Assembly (NCBI GenBank): GCA_050330975.1
Contig: JBHJHK010000445.1
Location: 1 to 10,730 of the forward strand
Direction of reading: 5' to 3'
DNA: 10,730 bases
Origin: JBHJHK01 sp050330975
GTDB taxonomy: Bacteria > Pseudomonadota > Gammaproteobacteria > Competibacterales > Competibacteraceae
The translations under genes and the position numbers were made by a program. Position 1 is the first letter of the stretch. Each line of letters begins with the position of its first letter. This document shows, piece after piece, positions 6,508 through 10,730 of the stretch. The notes beneath the pieces are model-generated. The model was not told the origin of the DNA. It saw only the letters and a list, made by a program, of their open reading frames with translations, and made no database searches.

Positions 6508-7587
6508 CTAGGACGCGTCGGGGGATGGGGTGGAGCGGGCGGAGAAAAAGCGCGCCATGAGGCGGTTGATGGAGCCCGTGGTCCGGGGGCGTTCCACTTC
6601 TAGGCCCGCCAGGGGGTTGGGGAATTTCGCCTGGCCATCTGGAGTCGCGGTAGAAGGGGTCTTGGGTTGACACAGGGTCAAAAGTTCGTCCCCGGCGTGG
6701 ACTTCAAACCGCTCCCGCAGGATCAAAATCATGTGGAGGATGTCGTCGCGGCTGACGGTCATGACGTCGGTGCGGTAATTGATGTAGCGACCCCGGGTGG
6801 TGGTGAAGGCCACCCCAAAGCGGCTGATGAGGGTATTGCGGTCTGTGGGGGCAAAACCGGCAACCTCGCGCTTGAGCTCGATCAGGGTCCACAGGTCTTC
6901 GGTGTGGAGGGTGTAGTGGCCCTCGGGGATGTCGACGATGCCGTCGAGGAAAGTGATGGGGGGTTGTTCGAGGACCCGCAGGTAGGGCTTGAGGGCTGTC
7001 CAGCCGCCGGGAAAGCGCTCCCGGGCCTCGTCGTCGGAGACGGTGGGCAAAATGATCACGTCCTCGCCGTCGGTCCAGTTGACGGGGGTGGCCACCTTGT
7101 GGCGGTCGGTGAGCTGGACGGAGTCCAGCACCCGGAGAATCTCGGCGAAGTTGCGCCCGGTGCTGGCGGGGTAGAGGATCATCAAGCGGATGGTTTTTTT
7201 GGGGTCGATGATAAACACCGCCCGCACGGTCATGGTGTTGTCGGCGTTGGGGTGGACCATGCCGTAGAGGTTGGCCACCTGGCGGTGGGGGTCGGCAATA
7301 ATGGGAAAATTGGGGGTGCGGCCCTGGGTTTCGGCGATGTCGCTCATCCACCGGGCGTGGTCGTCGAGGGCGTCGATGCTGATGCCGATGATCTTGGCGT
7401 TGCGCTTGGCAAACTCGCCCTTGAGGCGGGCGGCCTCGCCGAGTTCGGTGGTACAAACCGGGGTGAAGTCCTTGGGGTGGGAAAAAAACACCACCCAGCT
7501 CGATTCTCCCCAGGCGTGGAAATGGATGACGCCTTCGGTGGTTTCGGCGGTGAAATCCGGGGCTTGGTCCCCCAACTGAAGAGTCAT
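6508..7587 (-). CDS. 1-Cys peroxiredoxin with long C-terminal extension
   Basis: Thiol peroxidase of the AhpC/TSA superfamily, Prx6 (1-Cys) class, reducing peroxides in the cytoplasm. ATG 7587 has an excellent AAGGAG five bases upstream, so the further open frame to 7650 is not used. Residues 1-210 form a complete Prx6-type domain: LGDQAPDFTAETTEG, HPKDFTPVCTTEL with peroxidatic Cys45 plus Thr42 and Pro43, GISIDALDDHARW, NFPIIADP, R122 after the NTMT stretch as the probable active-site Arg, LYPASTGRNFAEILRV, and the class-specific WTDGEDVIILPTVSDDEA. The family normally ends near 210-220 with PYLRxxxQP. Here the frame continues to 359 with a folded-looking stretch (211-306: IVDIPEGHYTLHTEDLW, FGVAFTTTRGRYINY) and a Pro/Ser/Thr/Arg-rich tail. 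The only other cysteine is Cys306. The extension is not recognised. Confidence 0.92.
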   Translation of the reverse strand: MTLQLGDQAPDFTAETTEGVIHFHAWGESSWVVFFSHPKDFTPVCTTELGEAARLKGEFAKRNAKIIGISIDALDDHARWMSDIAETQGRTPNFPIIADPHRQVANLYGMVHPNADNTMTVRAVFIIDPKKTIRLMILYPASTGRNFAEILRVLDSVQLTDRHKVATPVNWTDGEDVIILPTVSDDEARERFPGGWTALKPYLRVLEQPPITFLDGIVDIPEGHYTLHTEDLWTLIELKREVAGFAPTDRNTLISRFGVAFTTTRGRYINYRTDVMTVSRDDILHMILILRERFEVHAGDELLTLCQPKTPSTATPDGQAKFPNPLAGLEVERPRTTGSINRLMARFFSARSTPSPDAS

Positions 7588-7626
7588 CGCTTCTCCTTGA
7601 GCTGCTTCGCAAAAACGCGTTGCGTT

Positions 7627-7654
7627 GCAAATGTTTGCGTGCGGGAGCATAGCA
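7627..7654 (-). promoter_or_regulatory. Extended -10 promoter and dyad before the peroxiredoxin gene
   Basis: On the minus strand TGCTATGCT (7654-7646) is an extended -10 element (TG-n-TATGCT). The -35 region 17 bases upstream is poor. Just downstream, at the expected transcription start, lies the perfect dyad GCAAA-CA-TTTGC (7638-7627), followed by several more GCAA/TTGC words up to about 7608. The dyad is well placed to be an operator, for instance for a peroxide-responsive repressor. The leader to the ATG would be about 50 bases. The rest of the 150-bp gap (7588-7737) is GC-rich with nothing further clear. Confidence 0.4.
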
Positions 7655-7720
7655 CTGTGCTTCCGCCCCCGCCACAGGGCTTTCGGCTCCCGGGGTCGGC
7701 CGCGCCGTGGGCGGGGAACG

Positions 7721-7748
7721 AATCTACTGGGGCAAATCTACTGGGGCA
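7721..7748. repeat. Perfect 14-bp tandem duplication across the MDR stop codon
   Basis: AATCTACTGGGGCA occurs twice back to back at 7721-7734 and 7735-7748, without mismatch. The right copy holds the last codons and TAG stop (7740-7738, minus strand) of the oxidoreductase gene; the left copy repeats the same bases, including a second CTA, downstream of the stop. It looks like a recent slippage duplication that leaves the protein unchanged. Confidence 0.85.
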
Positions 7749-8841
7749 AAGGCGGTGGCACCAGGACCAGTTTGCCGGTGAATTGTTTGGCCAAAAACGT
7801 CCGTTGGGCCTGGTGGATGGCCTCTAGGGGATAGCGCTTCGCCACCACGGGGCGAATGTCGCCCCGTTCGATATAGCCGATGAGGTTGGGAAACACCTGG
7901 GGTTCCAGCCGGGCGCAGCCAAAAAACGATAAATCCTTGAGATAGAGAGTGCGGATATCGAGGGTCACCACGGGGCCGGCGATGGCGCCGGCCACCGCAT
8001 AACGACCGCCGCCCTTGAGCACCGCCAACAGCCCCGGCCACTGGGGGCCCGCCACCAAATCGACCACCACATCGACGCCCTTGTCGCCCAAGGTCGCCTC
8101 CAGGTCGACCCCCCGGGGCAACACCGTTTCGGCGCCGAGGGCCCTGACGGCGGGGTGTTTTTCCGTGCCGGCCACGGCGATGACCCGGGCACCGCGCCGC
8201 TTTGCCAGCTGGATTGCCGCCGAACCCACGCCCCCCGACGCCCCGGTGATCAACACCGTCTCGGCGGCTTTGAGGTCCGCTCGGGTCAACATATTTTCCG
8301 CGGTGCTATAGGCACAGGGAAACGATGCCAATTCCACATCGGAGAGGGGGCTGGTCACCTGGTGGGCGTGGGCCGCCGGCACGGCGACGAACTGGGCAAA
8401 GCCACCGTCGCACTCCGAGCCCAAGAACCAGCAGTTCTGGGGATCCTCGGGGAGGGGAATCCGCAGGCAGGGCTCCACTAGGACCCGTTCCCCCACGCGC
8501 TGGGGATCTACATCGGCCCCCGTGGCGTAGATGTGGCCACAGACATCGATGCCCTGGATGCGGGGAAAGCGCAATGGCGCCCCGGCCCAGCTGGCATCGC
8601 CGTTGTCGGCGGCGGCGAAACCCTTGGCACCGCCGGTGTTGGTGTCTTGGACCACCGCCTTGGAGTACCAACCGACCCGGGTGTTGATATCGGTGTTGTT
8701 GATGGCGGCCGCCTTGACCTGCACCAAGACTTCTCCCGCCTTGGGGCGGGGTACGGGGACGTCGTCGCGGTAGACCAGTTGGTCGAGGCCGCCGTGGCCC
8801 ATGAGGAGTACGGCGTGCATGGTGTCGCGAATCGCAGTCAT
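7738..8841 (-). CDS. Zinc-independent MDR-superfamily oxidoreductase (quinone oxidoreductase / alcohol dehydrogenase-like)
   Basis: NAD(P)H-dependent medium-chain dehydrogenase/reductase of 367 residues. The GroES-like catalytic domain comes first (GEVLVQVKAAAINNTDINTRVGWYS, residues 37-60), then the Rossmann domain with GASGGVGSAAIQLAKRRGARVIAV (200-223), and a C-terminal substrate-domain part (LKDLSFFGCARLEPQVF). The Cys quartet for structural zinc is absent, so it groups with quinone-oxidoreductase-like MDRs. An insertion around 61-90 (DTNTGGAKGFAAADNGDASW) precedes the GIDVCGHI motif, a layout I associate with an uncharacterised MDR subgroup. It does not look like the acryloyl-CoA reductase AcuI. 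The start is ATG 8841 with GAGAG six bases before it; the open frame extends to 9018 but overlaps the upstream gene. It lies 46 bp after the lyase-like cupin gene on the same strand, so probably one operon. Substrate unknown. Confidence 0.88.
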   Translation of the reverse strand: MTAIRDTMHAVLLMGHGGLDQLVYRDDVPVPRPKAGEVLVQVKAAAINNTDINTRVGWYSKAVVQDTNTGGAKGFAAADNGDASWAGAPLRFPRIQGIDVCGHIYATGADVDPQRVGERVLVEPCLRIPLPEDPQNCWFLGSECDGGFAQFVAVPAAHAHQVTSPLSDVELASFPCAYSTAENMLTRADLKAAETVLITGASGGVGSAAIQLAKRRGARVIAVAGTEKHPAVRALGAETVLPRGVDLEATLGDKGVDVVVDLVAGPQWPGLLAVLKGGGRYAVAGAIAGPVVTLDIRTLYLKDLSFFGCARLEPQVFPNLIGYIERGDIRPVVAKRYPLEAIHQAQRTFLAKQFTGKLVLVPPPLPQ

Positions 8842-8887
8842 CGGGGGCTCTCTAGGTGGTTCTCTATTGCAGGGGTGTCGGCGCTCG

Positions 8888-9583
8888 TCAGGGCGTTGGA
8901 GGCTTACAGAGAGGCGGATAGCGCTTGGATGCCGCGTCATCCCCCATGGAGGTGCGGTACCACGAGGGTTCGGCGATGGCGCCCCGCCAGGCCCACAGGC
9001 CGAAAACGGGCTCAGCATGGGTGCGGATGGCGTGGGAGACGTCGGGGCGGTGGAGGATCACCTCCCCCGGGAGGCGGGCTCGGTGGGAAGCATCCACACC
9101 CACTTGAAACTGGGGGGCGCCATTGAGGGGGATATAAATCTCCTCGGCTGGATGGGCGTGGGGGGGATAGTCGAGCTCGGGGCCAAACACAAACAGGCCG
9201 ACGATGACGTCGTTGCAAAGCCAAGACCCGGTGGGACCCACGATCTCACCCATGGCAAAGCGGTCGAGAAAGGGGGCACTCCAGGGATCTTCGCGATAAA
9301 ACTCCGTCCACCGGGCCCAGCCAGCCGCCTCCCGGGCGCCGTGGGTCAAGGGCCCCGGAAAAGCCCGTTGGGCGAGGTGGGCGGCCTCGGCGAGGAAGCG
9401 CAAGCCCCTCACCGGTGACGAGGGACGAGGGTTAAAGGGCAACCCCTGGGGCAGGGCCTCTAGGTCGTTGGCAAAGGCCAATAGAGTCTCGGCCTCGGCG
9501 GGGTTAGCGCTAGCGGCGGTTTGTAACGCCGCGCCTAGGGCATCCATGAGGGGTTGAAGACGGGTGCTGTCGGGGGTGACCAT
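8888..9583 (-). CDS. DMSP lyase / lyase-like cupin family protein (DddL/DddQ-type)
   Basis: Predicted metal-dependent cupin of 231 residues, about the size of DddL. The C-terminal half carries both cupin motifs: YPPHAHPAEEIYIPLNG (139-155; ligands His142, His144, Glu148, with Tyr150 at the position of the catalytic tyrosine in DMSP lyases) and LPGEVILHRPDVSHAIRT (171-188; His184 as fourth ligand). The strands after this (PVFGLWAWRG) and the helical N-terminal half also fit the DddL/DddQ family. Members cleave dimethylsulfoniopropionate to acrylate and dimethyl sulfide, but the family also contains lyase-like cupins of unknown substrate, and sequence alone does not separate them. It starts at ATG 9583 with a weak AGG upstream. 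It is first in a probable two-gene operon with the MDR gene and divergent from a LysR-type gene that likely controls it. Family call strong, activity uncertain. Confidence 0.82.
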   Translation of the reverse strand: MVTPDSTRLQPLMDALGAALQTAASANPAEAETLLAFANDLEALPQGLPFNPRPSSPVRGLRFLAEAAHLAQRAFPGPLTHGAREAAGWARWTEFYREDPWSAPFLDRFAMGEIVGPTGSWLCNDVIVGLFVFGPELDYPPHAHPAEEIYIPLNGAPQFQVGVDASHRARLPGEVILHRPDVSHAIRTHAEPVFGLWAWRGAIAEPSWYRTSMGDDAASKRYPPLCKPPTP

Positions 9584-9624
9584 GACAAAACCTGGCGGCG
9601 GAAGTGTGAAATCACCCTAGCAAG

Positions 9625-9654
9625 CTGACCTCTAAAAAAGAAATGATTTATACT
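9625..9654 (+). promoter_or_regulatory. Promoter of the LysR-type gene, overlapping the divergent operon promoter
   Basis: CTGACC (9625-9630), an 18-base spacer and TATACT (9649-9654) make a good sigma70 promoter for the regulator, with transcription starting near 9661. On the opposite strand, TATAAA (9652-9647) overlaps this -10 and could serve the cupin operon. Its -35 is poor, as expected for an activator-dependent promoter; ATGACA (9680-9675) is 22 bases away, too far. Back-to-back overlapping promoters are the classic arrangement for a LysR-type regulator and its target. Confidence 0.55.
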
Positions 9655-9679
9655 GGCCAACCCCACAAAGTATTGTCAT
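9643..9679. promoter_or_regulatory. Imperfect inverted repeat, candidate LysR-type operator
   Basis: ATGATTTATAC (9643-9653) is mirrored by GTATTGTCAT (9670-9679): the outer ATGA/TCAT and inner ATACT/AGTAT pair exactly, with a one-base length difference in between. The inner ATACT-N14-AGTAT dyad covers the -10 elements of both promoters. Position and A/T-rich dyad fit an autoregulatory binding site of the divergent LysR-type protein. Confidence 0.4.
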
Positions 9680-9701
9680 GAAGGATTGGCACATGAAGGA
9701 T
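9677..9701 (+). repeat. 10-bp direct repeat CATGAAGGAT in the LysR-gene leader, forming a 9-codon ORF
   Basis: CATGAAGGAT occurs at 9677-9686 and 9692-9701 (15-bp period). Because the period is a multiple of three, both ATGs are in one frame. Reading from 9678 gives ATG AAG GAT TGG CAC ATG AAG GAT GGG TAG (MKDWHMKDG), ending at 9707, nine bases before the regulator's ATG. Each copy also contains the ribosome-binding-like AAGGA. This may be a leader peptide or a duplicated regulatory word. Confidence 0.55.
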
Positions 9702-9716
9702 GGGTAGAGGTGCGCC

Positions 9717-10601
9717 ATGCGACTGGACATTCCCCATCTGCGGGCCTTCGCCACCGTTGCCGAGGTGGGCAATTTTACCCGCGCCGCAGAGCGGTTGGCG
9801 TTGACCCAGTCGGCGGTGAGTTGGCAGGTCAAGCGCCTCGAAGAGCGCTTGGGGCGAACCCTGTTGCGCCGGGAGCCCTGGGGGGTGACCCCCACCCCCG
9901 ATGGTCGCGAACTGTTGGCCCACGCCGTGCGGGTGTTGGTGGCCCACGCCGCCGCCGTCGCCCACCTGCTGCGCTCCGAGCTCCGGGGACGGGTGCGGTT
10001 TGGCTGTGCCGAGGACCTCATCGCCGAGCGTTTGGCCCAAGTCTTGGGAAGGTTTCGCCGCACCCACCCCGGGGTGCGGTTGGAGGTGATTGTCGATACC
10101 AGTTCTGCCCTCCACGCCCGGGTAACGGCTGGAGAAATAGACGCCGCCCTGGTGCAGCAGGGCGTCGGGGTGGGGGAGGGCGTGGTCCTGTGGCGCGAGG
10201 AGCCTTTGTGGGTGGGGAGCGTCGATGTGGCGTTGCCCATGGAGCCCTTGCCCCTGGTGGCCTTTGGCCGGGATTGCCTCTACCGCCAGCTGGCCTGTGC
10301 CGCCCTGGATCGCCGGGGCGCGCCCTGGTTTCCCGTTCTGGAGGCCCCGAGTATCGCCAGCGTCCGCGCGGCGCTGCTGGCCGGGGTGGGGGTTGGGGTT
10401 CTCGCCGCACGCCATATGGTGACGGGGCTGGTGGCCCTGGACACGAGCCTTTTGCCCCCCTTGCCCCCCCTGGACTATGCTTTGATCGGCCAGGGGTCTG
10501 CCGAGGTACCAGCCACCCGAGCCTTGGTGACGGAGGTGCGCGAGGCCTTGGGGCTGGGATCGCGGTGTTCCCCCGCCCCGGGACGAGACGATGCCGCCTG
10601 A
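9717..10601 (+). CDS. LysR-type transcriptional regulator
   Basis: DNA-binding regulator of 294 residues, the standard LysR length. The N-terminal winged helix-turn-helix covers about residues 5-64 (HLRAFATVAEVGNFTRAAERLALTQSAVSWQVKRLEERLG), followed by the linker helix (71-90) and an effector-binding domain opening with GRVRFGCAEDLIAERL and VIVDTSSALHARVTAGEIDAALVQ. GVGVGVLAARHM near the end is the usual second-lobe motif. ATG 9717 has GAGG six bases upstream. It is transcribed away from the lyase-like cupin/MDR operon over a 133-bp shared control region, the common arrangement for an autoregulated LysR-type activator of the facing genes. The effector is unknown; an operon substrate or product such as DMSP or acrylate would be an inference. 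No terminator is clear after the stop. Confidence 0.92.
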   Translation: MRLDIPHLRAFATVAEVGNFTRAAERLALTQSAVSWQVKRLEERLGRTLLRREPWGVTPTPDGRELLAHAVRVLVAHAAAVAHLLRSELRGRVRFGCAEDLIAERLAQVLGRFRRTHPGVRLEVIVDTSSALHARVTAGEIDAALVQQGVGVGEGVVLWREEPLWVGSVDVALPMEPLPLVAFGRDCLYRQLACAALDRRGAPWFPVLEAPSIASVRAALLAGVGVGVLAARHMVTGLVALDTSLLPPLPPLDYALIGQGSAEVPATRALVTEVREALGLGSRCSPAPGRDDAA

Positions 10602-10730
10602 GGGCTGTCTACCATCGACTCCCCCACCCCGAGCATGCCCCCCCCACCCACAACCGAGAGACCCCGGGGCCAATGGCCAACGCCCGCCCGACAAACCGAC
10701 CACAGACCCTCAGCATACAGGCGCACCCGC
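10602..10730. other. Non-coding end of window
   Basis: These 129 bases are C-rich, with a CCCCGGGG palindrome and a GGCC-AAT-GGCC element near 10660-10680. They show no T-tract terminator and no open frame with coding character. A minus-strand frame entering the LysR-type gene here is antisense shadow. Nothing else is seen. Confidence 0.5.

Noticed and set aside
6667..7827. Long plus-strand open frame opposite the peroxiredoxin gene
   Set aside because: Its translation is Gly/Val/Asp-rich with no recognisable domain, while the minus strand encodes a clear peroxiredoxin with a strong ribosome-binding site. High GC produces such antisense frames.
7738..8841. Calling the MDR oxidoreductase AcuI because it neighbours a DMSP-lyase-like gene
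   Set aside because: Length (367 versus about 330), the insertion before GIDVCGHI, and the N-terminal sequence do not resemble AcuI as I know it.
9648..10703. Long minus-strand open frame opposite the LysR-type gene
   Set aside because: Low-complexity Gly/Gln/His/Pro-rich translation without motifs; the plus strand has a full LysR-type protein in the same place.

Overview
The window is GC-rich chromosomal DNA from a bacterium, most likely a proteobacterium. Gammaproteobacteria is my best guess, because one RNA methyltransferase closely resembles enterobacterial LasT; this is inference from gene content. Coding density is high, GTG and TTG starts occur, and I see no rRNA, tRNA, CRISPR array, insertion sequence or phage gene. 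Twelve protein genes are called; the first is cut by the left edge.

Left block (1-3511, all minus strand, read right to left): a GNAT acetyltransferase, a ChrA-type chromate transporter, a cytochrome b561-type membrane protein and an MFS transporter. Spacing is tight (18 bp, a 4-bp ATGA overlap, then 69 bp), so this looks like one transcription unit. It starts from a 134-bp divergent region shared with a branched-chain aminotransferase gene (ilvE, plus strand).

Middle block (3646-6490): ilvE, then a small secreted protein of unknown family that seems to have its own promoter, then two nucleic-acid-modification genes head to head. These are tadA (tRNA A34 deaminase, minus) and a LasT-like SPOUT RNA methyltransferase (plus), with only 14 bp between their starts. 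The small secreted gene and tadA converge and share a CTAG that gives both stop codons.

Right block (6508-10601): a 1-Cys peroxiredoxin with an unusual C-terminal extension of about 150 residues (minus), a zinc-independent MDR oxidoreductase (minus), a cupin of the DMSP lyase / lyase-like family (minus), and a divergent LysR-type regulator (plus). The cupin and MDR genes are 46 bp apart and form a likely operon. It faces the regulator across a 133-bp region with overlapping back-to-back -10 elements, an imperfect dyad and a 10-bp direct repeat. This regulator / lyase-like cupin / oxidoreductase unit is the best candidate here for an undescribed catabolic system. It recalls known DMSP loci (acuR-acuI-dddL) but has a different regulator class and a different reductase. 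The last 129 bp hold no gene I can support.
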